13,004 nt of DNA from an uncultured Eubacteriales bacterium (GTDB taxonomy: Bacteria > Bacillota > Clostridia > Lachnospirales > Bianqueaceae). Location of the stretch: contig CACZPA010000168.1 of NCBI GenBank assembly GCA_902782895.1, forward strand, positions 1-13,004, given 5' to 3'. How positions within the stretch are numbered: the first letter of the stretch is position 1; the number at the start of each line of letters is the position of its first letter. Both the position numbers and the translations under genes were made by a program. The notes beneath the pieces are model-generated. The model had not been told where the DNA came from. It saw nothing but the letters and a program-made list of their open reading frames with translations, and ran no database searches. Shown piece after piece: positions 1-6,674 of this stretch.

Positions 1-517
1 GCACCAGTTCTCCGGAGGGCAGAGACAGCGTATCTGCATCGCAAGAGCTCTGGCGACGTCTCCGGAATTCGTCGTCTGCGATGAGGCTGTATCGGCTCTG
101 GACGTTTCGATCCAGGCGCAGATCATCAATCTGCTGAAGGATCTGCAGGATGAGCTCGCGCTCACATATCTTTTCATATCCCATGATCTGAATATCGTGC
201 ATTTTATCAGTGATGAGATCATCGTGATGTATATGGGCGAGATCGTGGAGCGCGGTACGATGGAGCTGGTCTACAAGAACCGGGCGCATCCTTATACGCA
301 GGCGCTTTTCCAGGCGACGCCGGTTTTCCCGCCGAAGGAAAAGAAACAGGACAGGATGATCCTGCAGGGGGACGTTATGAGTCCTGTGGATCCGCCGCAG
401 GGCTGCCGCTTCGCAAGCCGCTGTCCATATGCGAAACCGTCCTGCAAAGAGCAGGTCGAGTGGCACGAGGTGGAGGAGAATCATTTTGTGAAATGCCGTC
501 TCTATGACGGAGTTTAA
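1..517 (+). CDS. Oligopeptide/dipeptide ABC transporter ATP-binding protein, OppF/DppF type (3' part only)
   Basis: This is the C-terminal part of the ATPase that powers peptide import; the reading frame is open from base 2, so the start and Walker A motif lie outside the window. Visible in order are the ABC signature SGGQRQR, a Walker B segment FVVCDEAVSALD with the D-loop, and the switch histidine in ISHD. The C-terminal oligopeptide-transporter extension follows, with HPYTQALF and four cysteines (codons at 404, 422, 443 and 494; spacing C-x5-C-x6-C, then a distal C). Proteins of this family act as a cytoplasmic ATPase pair under two permeases. The substrate-binding protein gene starts 22 nt downstream, which suggests one operon. 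A single partial ATPase cannot be assigned firmly to OppD, OppF, DppD or DppF; HPYTQAL and the position at the end of the ATPase genes favour the F type. Confidence 0.93.
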   Translation, partial: HQFSGGQRQRICIARALATSPEFVVCDEAVSALDVSIQAQIINLLKDLQDELALTYLFISHDLNIVHFISDEIIVMYMGEIVERGTMELVYKNRAHPYTQALFQATPVFPPKEKKQDRMILQGDVMSPVDPPQGCRFASRCPYAKPSCKEQVEWHEVEENHFVKCRLYDGV

Positions 518-526
518 TCAAATACA

Positions 527-532
527 AGGAGG
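527..532 (+). promoter_or_regulatory. Ribosome binding site that sets the SBP start
   Basis: AGGAGG lies 7 nt upstream of the ATG at 540. It supports that ATG over the in-frame ATG at 504, which is inside the preceding gene and would put 12 hydrophilic residues in front of the signal peptide. Confidence 0.85.
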
Positions 533-539
533 AGAAACA

Positions 540-2075
540 ATGAAAAAAGCAATCAGTTTACTGATGGCGGGAATCATGCTGGTAATGTGTCTGGCGGGCT
601 GCTCCAGCGGCAATTCCGATTCCAAATCCAGTACCGGCAAGTCCCGCGCGACGACGGGCGGTAAGGAAACGAATACGCTCACAGTGGCACTCGTGGATAC
701 GGTAACGTCTTTTGACCCGGACTTCTTCGCGAAGCAGTCAGAGGACGGAATCATCCGCCAGGTCTACGATTCCCTGTTCTATCTGGACAATGACAGTAAT
801 ATCGTCCCGCTGCTGATGGATTCCTACACGGAAAACGCAGACGGAAGCGTTTCGTTCGCGTTAAAGGAAGGGCTGAAATTCCACTCCGGCGATACCGTAA
901 AGTCCGAGGATGTAGAGTATTCCCTGCTTCGCAGCGAGAATTCCACCTTGTCGTCGATCCTTTCCCAGACGGTTACGATGACGATCGAGGATGACACGCA
1001 TTTCACATGGAGCTTCCCGCTGGCGGACACGGGAGCCGGCTTTGCGGATCTGCTGCCGTATATCCAGTTGATGGCGATCCTCAACAAGTCTTTCTGTGAG
1101 GCGAATCTCTCTGATATCAATGATAATCTCGGCCTGAAGGAAGACGGCGCAGGACCCTATGTTCTGGAGAGCGTCGCGGATAACGGAGACGTTACACTCA
1201 AGCGTTTTGAAGATTATTATGAAGAAGTTCCGATCGAGACGCTGAAGGGCAAGCTGGTAACGGGAAGTGTTGAGACCGCGTTTGAAGCCGGAGACATTGA
1301 TGAAGCGATGTACGGCGCGACCAACTACAACATTATCAAGGAGTATACCAATGTATATTCCTATCCGCAGCCTGCCAATAACGTGGGATTCCTGACGATC
1401 AACTGCGCGGACGGCAAGCCCGGAGCTGATTTCAAGGTACGCCAGGCCGTTGCGTATGCGCTTAATAAACCTGACGTTGTTTCAGTCGCGACGGATGACG
1501 CCGGAATGGTCGCGGATAACCTTGCGACACCGCTTGTCGAGTATTACACGGAAGATGTTGACAAGTACGAGAGAGACGTGGAGAAGTCCAAATCACTGAT
1601 GACGGAAGCAGGTTATTCCGACAGCAGCAGACTCACGATCACGCTGATCGTCGCGTCCGCTTATCAGGATTGGGTCTCCGCAAGCGAAGTCATTAAGGAG
1701 AACATGGAAGAGTCCTACTTCACGGTCAATATCGAGGAAGTTCCGGATACGAGCCGGTACTTCACGGGCGATTTTGACATCGGCTTTATCGCGATCGGAC
1801 TGACCACCAAATTCGCTTCTTATGCGGGATTGTTCGACCCTGCATCGGGACTGGATCTGTCCCTGTTCGAAGATCAGGCTGTAACGGACGCGTTTGCCGC
1901 GATCACAGATGAGGCAACGACGCAGGCCGCGATGAAGACCGCTACCGGTACGCTCGCATACATCCCGCTGTTCTATCCGACCGTGTTCCTGGCATTTGAC
2001 GCGGATCTGGAAGGAACGACCTATCTGACTAATCTGGGAGGCTTCCTGTACAAGATGTTCTCCTGGAAGAAGTAA
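540..2075 (+). CDS. Peptide ABC transporter substrate-binding lipoprotein (SBP family 5)
   Basis: A 511-aa solute-binding protein of the DppA/OppA family (SBP_bac_5), expected to be anchored on the outer face of the membrane and to deliver peptides to the transporter whose ATPase precedes it. The start has a positive MKKA end, a hydrophobic stretch and the lipobox LAGC, with the lipid-modified Cys at residue 21, followed by a Ser/Gly/Asn/Lys-rich linker. Family hallmarks include FDPDFFAKQ near the N-terminus, the LKFHSGDTVKSEDVEYSL block, AGPYVLESV, and the FKVRQAVAYALNKPDVV helix. The length is slightly below many family members. The gene is last in the visible operon, whereas the SBP gene is often first in such operons; a terminator follows directly. 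The ligand (di- or oligopeptide, or nickel) cannot be told from sequence alone. Confidence 0.92.
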   Translation: MKKAISLLMAGIMLVMCLAGCSSGNSDSKSSTGKSRATTGGKETNTLTVALVDTVTSFDPDFFAKQSEDGIIRQVYDSLFYLDNDSNIVPLLMDSYTENADGSVSFALKEGLKFHSGDTVKSEDVEYSLLRSENSTLSSILSQTVTMTIEDDTHFTWSFPLADTGAGFADLLPYIQLMAILNKSFCEANLSDINDNLGLKEDGAGPYVLESVADNGDVTLKRFEDYYEEVPIETLKGKLVTGSVETAFEAGDIDEAMYGATNYNIIKEYTNVYSYPQPANNVGFLTINCADGKPGADFKVRQAVAYALNKPDVVSVATDDAGMVADNLATPLVEYYTEDVDKYERDVEKSKSLMTEAGYSDSSRLTITLIVASAYQDWVSASEVIKENMEESYFTVNIEEVPDTSRYFTGDFDIGFIAIGLTTKFASYAGLFDPASGLDLSLFEDQAVTDAFAAITDEATTQAAMKTATGTLAYIPLFYPTVFLAFDADLEGTTYLTNLGGFLYKMFSWKK

Positions 2076-2101
2076 GCAGGAAGGAATCTGTCAATCAAAC
2101 A

Positions 2102-2143
2102 GGGTGTGAAAAGGGAGGAGGATCCTTTTTCACACCCGTTTTT
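2102..2143 (+). terminator. Intrinsic terminator after the peptide ABC operon
   Basis: GGGTGTGAAAA at 2102-2112 pairs with TTTTCACACCC at 2127-2137. Further G-C or G-U pairs can extend the stem inward, and a T-run (2139-2143) follows. It separates the transporter operon from alaS. Confidence 0.9.
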
Positions 2144-2156
2144 ATGTTATAGCTTC

Positions 2157-2179
2157 CGGATTCTTGGTTGACGAATCCG
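2157..2179. repeat. Inverted repeat straddling the alaS -35 element
   Basis: CGGATTC (2157-2163) and GAATCCG (2173-2179) are perfect 7-bp arms separated by 9 bp. The -35 hexamer (2168-2173) lies in the spacer and touches the right arm. A third GGATTC occurs at 2209-2214, just after the likely transcription start. The position would suit an operator, but no known binding protein is recognised. Confidence 0.5.
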
Positions 2180-2196
2180 CTTTGCAGTGATAGAAT
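2168..2196 (+). promoter_or_regulatory. Sigma-A promoter of alaS, extended -10
   Basis: The -35 TTGACG (2168-2173), a 17-bp spacer and the -10 TAGAAT (2191-2196), preceded by TG at 2188-2189, give an extended -10 promoter. Transcription should start near 2203, leaving a leader of about 80 nt. This is too short for a T-box. Confidence 0.82.
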
Positions 2197-2282
2197 ATAA
2201 AAACGTATGGATTCCGGTCAAACGGATGCCATCGATACTATTGCCGTCATATAAATGACAGACAGAAAGAGGAGTCGAGCAT

Positions 2283-4931
2283 ATGAAATACATGGGACTG
2301 AATGAGCTGCGCGAAGCGTATCTTGCGTTTTTTGAATCCAAGGAGCATCTGCGGATGCCGTCCTTTTCGCTGGTGCCTAAGAATGACAACAGCCTTCTTC
2401 TGATCAACGCGGGTATGGCGCCGCTGAAGCCCTATTTTACGGGACAGGAGATCCCTCCGCGCCGCCGTGTCACGACCTGCCAGAAATGCATCCGTACCGG
2501 CGATATCGAGAACGTCGGCAAGACCGCGCGCCACGGCACTTTCTTCGAGATGCTCGGCAATTTCTCCTTTGGCGATTACTTCAAGAGAGAAGCGCTGCAC
2601 TGGAGCTGGGAGTTCCTGACCGAGGTCGTCGGAATGGACAAGAACCGTCTGTATCCTTCTGTTTATAAGGATGACGACGAGGCTTACAAGATCTGGAACG
2701 AAGAGATCGGAGTACCGGCGGAGCGCATCTATCGCTTTGGCAAAGAGGACAATTTCTGGGAGCATGGTGAAGGCCCCTGCGGACCTTGTTCGGAGATCTA
2801 CTATGACCGCGGTGAGAAGTACGGCTGCGGCAAACCGACCTGCGGACCCGGATGTGACTGCGACCGTTTCATGGAGATCTGGAATGACGTATTTACCCAG
2901 TTCTATGGCGACGGTAAGGGCAATTATACCGAGCTGAAGCAGAAGAACATCGATACCGGTATGGGACTGGAGCGTCTGGCCGTCGCGGTACAGGATGTCA
3001 ATTCGATGTTTGACGTCGATACGCTGCGCGCGATCCGTGAGAACGTCTGCAAGATCGCCGGCGTAGAGTACGAGCAGGGCGAAGCTACCGCTAAGACGGA
3101 CGTATCGGTCCGCGTTATTACGGATCATGTGCGTTCACTGACCTTTATGATCGCGGACGGTATTCTTCCTTCCAATGAAGGCCGCGGCTATGTACTGCGC
3201 AGACTGCTCCGCAGAGCCGCCAGACACGGCAGACTCCTCGGGATCACGAGACCTTTCATCGTAGAAGTGGCTGATACGGTTATCGGCTGCTCCGCGGACG
3301 CGTATCCGGAGCTGCGGGAGAAGCAGGAATACATCAACAAGATCATCACCAACGAAGAAGAGAACTTCTACAAGACGCTGGATCAGGGACTTGCGATTCT
3401 GCAGGACGATATCGCGGAGGCGAAAAAAGCCGGCAGCGCCAAGCTCGACGGATCCAAGGCTTTCCGTCTGTATGATACCTATGGATTCCCGCTGGATCTG
3501 ACCCGCGAGATTCTGGAGGAGCAGGGTATGGAGCCCGATGAAGAGGGCTTCCACACCGAGATGGAGGCACAGCGTATACGCGCCCGCAACGCTCGTAAGA
3601 AGACCAACTATATGGGAGCGGAAGCGACGGTATACAACCGTCTGGACGCCGCGATGGAGACGGAATTCGACGGATATGACCGCATAGCGCAGGATGACAG
3701 CGTCATTATTGCGCTGACCGGTGATACGGAGCTGCTGGAGACGGCAAATGCCGGAGACAGCGTGACGGTATTCACGGACAAGACGCCTTTCTACGCGGAA
3801 ATGGGCGGACAGACCGGTGATATCGGAATGATCCGGACAGAGACCGGTACCGTTAAGGTTACCGCGACGATTCACGCGATTGGCAGCAAGACCGGTCATG
3901 TCGGCGAGGTTATCGAGGGCTTTGTCGAGAAGGGACAGAAGGCCGAGATGCTGGTCGATACGGAATACCGTCTGGCGGTTTCCCGCAACCACAGCGCGAC
4001 CCATCTGCTGCAGAAAGCGCTGCGCAACGTTCTGGGAACGCATGTACAGCAGTCCGGATCACTGGTCGATGCCGAGCATCTGCGGTTCGATTTCACGCAT
4101 TTTGAAGCGGTCAGCAAAGAAGATCTGCGCAAGATCGAGCGCGAAGTCAATCAGGAAATCCTGGCGGCGCTGCCGATTCATACCGATATCATGACCCTGG
4201 ATGAAGCGCGCAAGACCGGTGCGATGGCTCTGTTTGGCGAGAAGTACGGAGATACCGTACGTGTCGTATGCATGGGCGATTACAGTAAGGAGCTTTGCGG
4301 CGGCACGCATCTTTCCAACACTTCTCAGGTCGGCTATTTCCGGATCACTTCCGAAAGCGCGTCCGCGGCCGGTGTCCGCAGAATTACAGCGGTAACGGGC
4401 GAAGGCGCTCTCGCAGCTGTTGAGAAGATGGAGGACGAGCTGGATAAGACAGCGGCCGTTCTGAAGGCACAGAAGGATTCTGTAGCGGTGGCGGCGGAAG
4501 CTTTGCAGAAGCAGGTCCGTGAGCTGCAGAAGGAGCTGGAATCCCTGAAGAGCAAGATGACCGCGGGACAGGCGGACGAGATGCTGAAGGATGCCGAGAA
4601 CAAGAACGGAATCGCGGTTCTCGCCGTTTACAGATCCGAAATGAACGCGGACGCACTGAAGAATCTCGGAGACAGCCTGAAGGAGAAGCTTGGCGAGAGC
4701 GTTGTCATTCTTGCGGGCGGTACGGATTCTCTGTCGATCGTGGTCATGGCGACGGACGGAGCGGTCAAGCAGGGCGTTCACGCGGGCAAGATCATCAAGA
4801 CCGCGATGAATATCGTTGACGGGCGCGGCGGCGGACGGCCGAATATGGCGCAGGGCGGCGGCAAGAACGCTGCGCGTGTACAGGAAGCTCTTGCGGCGGC
4901 TAAAGAAGAAGCTGTCGGCGAGATTCGTTAA
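2283..4931 (+). CDS. alaS: Alanyl-tRNA synthetase
   Basis: An 882-aa class II aminoacyl-tRNA synthetase, close to the usual bacterial length, which charges tRNA-Ala in the cytosol. The N-terminal catalytic domain is clear (FFESKEHLRMPSFSLVP, TTCQKCIRTGDIENVG, HGTFFEMLGNFSFGDYF). Six cysteines cluster at residues 166, 169, 182, 187, 191 and 193, as I recall for clostridial AlaRS, and may bind metal. The editing domain carries its metal ligands, HSATH (His570 and His574) and CGGTH (Cys672 and His676), so hydrolysis of Ser/Gly-tRNA-Ala should work. A coiled coil (about residues 714-760) leads to the C-Ala domain with the glycine-rich GRGGGRPNMAQGGG motif at about residue 847. The ATG has AGAGGAG at 2268-2274. 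It has its own promoter and no obvious terminator after it, so some read-through into the zinc-ribbon gene is possible. Confidence 0.98.
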   Translation: MKYMGLNELREAYLAFFESKEHLRMPSFSLVPKNDNSLLLINAGMAPLKPYFTGQEIPPRRRVTTCQKCIRTGDIENVGKTARHGTFFEMLGNFSFGDYFKREALHWSWEFLTEVVGMDKNRLYPSVYKDDDEAYKIWNEEIGVPAERIYRFGKEDNFWEHGEGPCGPCSEIYYDRGEKYGCGKPTCGPGCDCDRFMEIWNDVFTQFYGDGKGNYTELKQKNIDTGMGLERLAVAVQDVNSMFDVDTLRAIRENVCKIAGVEYEQGEATAKTDVSVRVITDHVRSLTFMIADGILPSNEGRGYVLRRLLRRAARHGRLLGITRPFIVEVADTVIGCSADAYPELREKQEYINKIITNEEENFYKTLDQGLAILQDDIAEAKKAGSAKLDGSKAFRLYDTYGFPLDLTREILEEQGMEPDEEGFHTEMEAQRIRARNARKKTNYMGAEATVYNRLDAAMETEFDGYDRIAQDDSVIIALTGDTELLETANAGDSVTVFTDKTPFYAEMGGQTGDIGMIRTETGTVKVTATIHAIGSKTGHVGEVIEGFVEKGQKAEMLVDTEYRLAVSRNHSATHLLQKALRNVLGTHVQQSGSLVDAEHLRFDFTHFEAVSKEDLRKIEREVNQEILAALPIHTDIMTLDEARKTGAMALFGEKYGDTVRVVCMGDYSKELCGGTHLSNTSQVGYFRITSESASAAGVRRITAVTGEGALAAVEKMEDELDKTAAVLKAQKDSVAVAAEALQKQVRELQKELESLKSKMTAGQADEMLKDAENKNGIAVLAVYRSEMNADALKNLGDSLKEKLGESVVILAGGTDSLSIVVMATDGAVKQGVHAGKIIKTAMNIVDGRGGGRPNMAQGGGKNAARVQEALAAAKEEAVGEIR

Positions 4932-4989
4932 AAGTGTCTATAAAGTTGGAATTATTTGTAAAAATTCAGTGACTTTTTTCCTGCAGGTC

Positions 4990-5018
4990 TTGACGGAATT
5001 CATTTCTTGCGATACACT
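4990..5018 (+). promoter_or_regulatory. Sigma-A promoter of the zinc-ribbon gene
   Basis: TTGACG (4990-4995), a 17-bp spacer and TACACT (5013-5018) lie 32 bp before the ATG, with a GGGAGG ribosome binding site at 5036-5041. The -10 matches consensus at four of six positions. Confidence 0.7.
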
Positions 5019-5049
5019 GCAGTTAACAAGGTAAAGGGAGGTTTTTATC

Positions 5050-5541
5050 ATGGCATTATTTGATAAGCTTACGGATATTTTCAATTCCACCAGCAAAGAA
5101 CTTGGCAAGAAGGCTCAGAACGTTATCTCTACTGTAAAGCTCGAGAACGAGATTACAGGCGAAGAGAACAAGATCCATGACGCATTCCTGCAGATCGGCG
5201 AGCAGTACTTTGAGGCTTTCAAGGACGATCCGGACAGCCCGTACGCTAAGATCATCGCCGGCATTAACGAAGCTAAGGCTAAGATCGATGATCTGCGCAA
5301 TCAGATCAATGATCTGAAGGGCCTTGTAAAGTGCCCCGTCTGCGGAGAGGCTGTAAACGCGGATACCGCTTTCTGCCCGAAGTGCGGAGCCAAGATGCCG
5401 GAGAAGCAGGTTGAGGAGAAGGTTGAAGAGGCAGCTGAGGAAGTTAAGGAAGCTGCCGAGGAAGTCGTCGAGGAAGTCAAAGAGGCGGCTGAGGAAGTAA
5501 AAGAAGCTGTAGAAGACGCAGCTGAGGAGATCAAGGAATAA
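5050..5541 (+). CDS. Small zinc-ribbon protein with coiled-coil N-terminal region and repetitive acidic helical tail
   Basis: A 163-aa protein of unknown function. Residues 1-92 are predicted mostly helical, with coiled-coil character near residues 70-90 (INEAKAKIDDLRNQIND). A zinc ribbon follows, with Cys95, Cys98, Cys109 and Cys112 spaced C-x2-C-x10-C-x2-C. From about residue 118 to the end the protein is almost only E, A, V and K, in repeats of AAEEVKE type. There is no signal peptide or membrane segment, so it is probably cytosolic. The ATG has GGGAGG 8 nt upstream. It has its own promoter and terminator and is monocistronic apart from possible read-through from alaS. Similar small zinc-ribbon proteins are common in Clostridia, from general memory; their role is unknown to me. 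The tail could be a bundle or a membrane- or protein-binding helix. Confidence 0.85.
   Translation: MALFDKLTDIFNSTSKELGKKAQNVISTVKLENEITGEENKIHDAFLQIGEQYFEAFKDDPDSPYAKIIAGINEAKAKIDDLRNQINDLKGLVKCPVCGEAVNADTAFCPKCGAKMPEKQVEEKVEEAAEEVKEAAEEVVEEVKEAAEEVKEAVEDAAEEIKE
5431..5538 (+). repeat. Degenerate E/A/V/K coding repeats with 11- and 7-residue periodicity
   Basis: These bases encode residues 128-163 of the zinc-ribbon protein. The units are AAEEVKE, AAEEVVEEVKE, AAEEVKEAVED and AAEEIKE, i.e. 7, 11, 11 and 7 residues. Codons vary between copies (gtt, gtc and gta for Val), so the repeat appears kept at protein level rather than being a fresh DNA duplication. Confidence 0.75.
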
Positions 5542-5558
5542 TCGTTCCGCTAATCCCC

Positions 5559-5593
5559 GCGCAGAGGCTTACAATAAGTCTCTGCGCTTTTTT
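5559..5593 (+). terminator. Intrinsic terminator after the zinc-ribbon gene
   Basis: GCGCAGAGGCTT (5559-5570) pairs with AAGTCTCTGCGC (5576-5587) over 12 bp with a single G-U wobble. The loop is ACAAT, and six T residues follow (5588-5593). Confidence 0.95.
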
Positions 5594-5599
5594 ACTGCC

Positions 5600-5628
5600 T
5601 TGACAAAAGGCCATGCGGCTTTTATAAT
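5600..5628 (+). promoter_or_regulatory. Consensus sigma-A promoter of the scpA operon
   Basis: TTGACA (5600-5605), a 17-bp spacer and TATAAT (5623-5628) match the sigma-A consensus at every hexamer position. The start would be near 5635, giving a leader of about 28 nt with AGGAGGTGG at 5651-5659. The spacer holds an imperfect inverted repeat, AAAAGGCC-ATGC-GGCTTTT (5605-5623). Confidence 0.9.
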
Positions 5629-5663
5629 AGACTGAGTAAATTCATTCGGCAGGAGGTGGTGGA

Positions 5664-6674
5664 ATGGCCGTACAGGTACATGTACCGGCGTTTGAGGGTC
5701 CGCTTGATCTCCTGCTTTATCTGATCAGTAAGAACAAAGTAGATATATACGATATTCCGATCCACGAGATTACAGAGCAGTATATTGAGGCGCTGGATGA
5801 GTGGAATCACCGGAATATGGAGATCGCCAGCGAATTCATCGTCATGGCTGCTACTTTGATCGAGATCAAGGCGCGGATGCTGCTTCCGCCGGAGAATGAA
5901 GAAGAGGAAGAGGAAGACCCGCGCGAAGAGCTGGTCCAAAGACTTCTTGCTTATAAACGGTATAAAGAAGCGGCCGCGCAGATGCGAGAGATGCAGACGC
6001 CGCCGGACCGTCTGACGATCGTGCGGGAACGCGAGGACGAGCGGAAATACCGCTATTATCCGTCCGTCGACCGGCTGCTCAGCAATGTTTCTCTGGAGGG
6101 CCTGTCGGAGATGTTCCGCACGGTACTGCAGAGCAAAGCCGACAGCATCGATCCGATTCGTTCGAATTTCCGCTCTGTAGAACGCGAAGACTTTTCGATC
6201 GAAGATAAGATCAAGGATCTGATGAGCGCGCTGGAGGCGATCGATACGGTCAGCTTCCTGAAGATCCGCGGGGCGAGCCGGTCCCGCCAGGAGGAGATCA
6301 TGTATTTCCTGGCGCTGCTGGAGCTGGACCGGAACAGCTTGGTAACGCTGACGCAGGAGAGAGCTTTCGATGATATCCTGGTCAAGCGAAAAGGCAAAGA
6401 GCAGGAGCCGGGGGAGACGGAGAAATCCGGAGAAGATGTGCCCGAGGGAGAGATAATTTCAGAGACTGCAGAAATCACTGGTCCTGCGGAAAACGCTGAA
6501 CCCGAGCCCGACGACAACGAAGAGCCTGAATATAATCCGGAGCCCGAAAACAACACCGGCCCGGAGCCCGATATAGTAGCCGAACCTGACGACACAGGTC
6601 CGGATGAAGGAGAACAGTATGGAACTGGAGAGAAATCAGGAAACGGAGCAGGAACTGACCCAAAAAAATCCTGA
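5664..6674 (+). CDS. scpA: Segregation and condensation protein A (kleisin) with a long acidic C-terminal tail
   Basis: ScpA is the kleisin subunit that bridges the SMC dimer and, with ScpB, forms the bacterial condensin. The N-terminal domain is typical (FEGPLDLLLYLISKNKVDIY, EITEQYIEAL, then MAATLIEIKARMLLP). The C-terminal winged helix is seen in EEIMYFLALLELDRNSLVT and ends near residue 243. The whole protein is 336 aa against about 250 for typical members. The extra 90 or so residues (about 244-336) are rich in Glu, Pro, Asp and Asn with PEP and PDD motifs and are probably disordered. The ATG lies 7 nt after AGGAGG (5651-5656). The 3' end overlaps scpB by 56 nt in another frame, and an A7 run (6662-6668) sits just before the stop. 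It is the first gene of the transcription unit. Confidence 0.95.
   Translation: MAVQVHVPAFEGPLDLLLYLISKNKVDIYDIPIHEITEQYIEALDEWNHRNMEIASEFIVMAATLIEIKARMLLPPENEEEEEEDPREELVQRLLAYKRYKEAAAQMREMQTPPDRLTIVREREDERKYRYYPSVDRLLSNVSLEGLSEMFRTVLQSKADSIDPIRSNFRSVEREDFSIEDKIKDLMSALEAIDTVSFLKIRGASRSRQEEIMYFLALLELDRNSLVTLTQERAFDDILVKRKGKEQEPGETEKSGEDVPEGEIISETAEITGPAENAEPEPDDNEEPEYNPEPENNTGPEPDIVAEPDDTGPDEGEQYGTGEKSGNGAGTDPKKS
6607..6612 (+). promoter_or_regulatory. Ribosome binding site that sets the scpB start
   Basis: AAGGAG lies inside scpA, 6 nt before the ATG at 6619. The in-frame ATG at 6604 sits right before this site and has no good site of its own, so 6619 is the better start. Confidence 0.75.

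Noticed and set aside
504..539. ATG at 504 as the start of the substrate-binding lipoprotein
   Set aside because: It lies inside the ATPase gene, has no ribosome binding site and would bury the signal peptide; ATG 540 has AGGAGG at proper spacing.
4957..4980. A/T-rich dyad with a T-run after alaS as a terminator
   Set aside because: The arms around TTCAGTGA leave almost no loop and the stem is nearly all A-T, so a stable terminator hairpin is unlikely.
4981..5022. Two CTGCAG palindromes flanking the zinc-ribbon promoter
   Set aside because: A 6-bp palindrome twice in 42 bases is weak evidence, and no wider dyad joins them.
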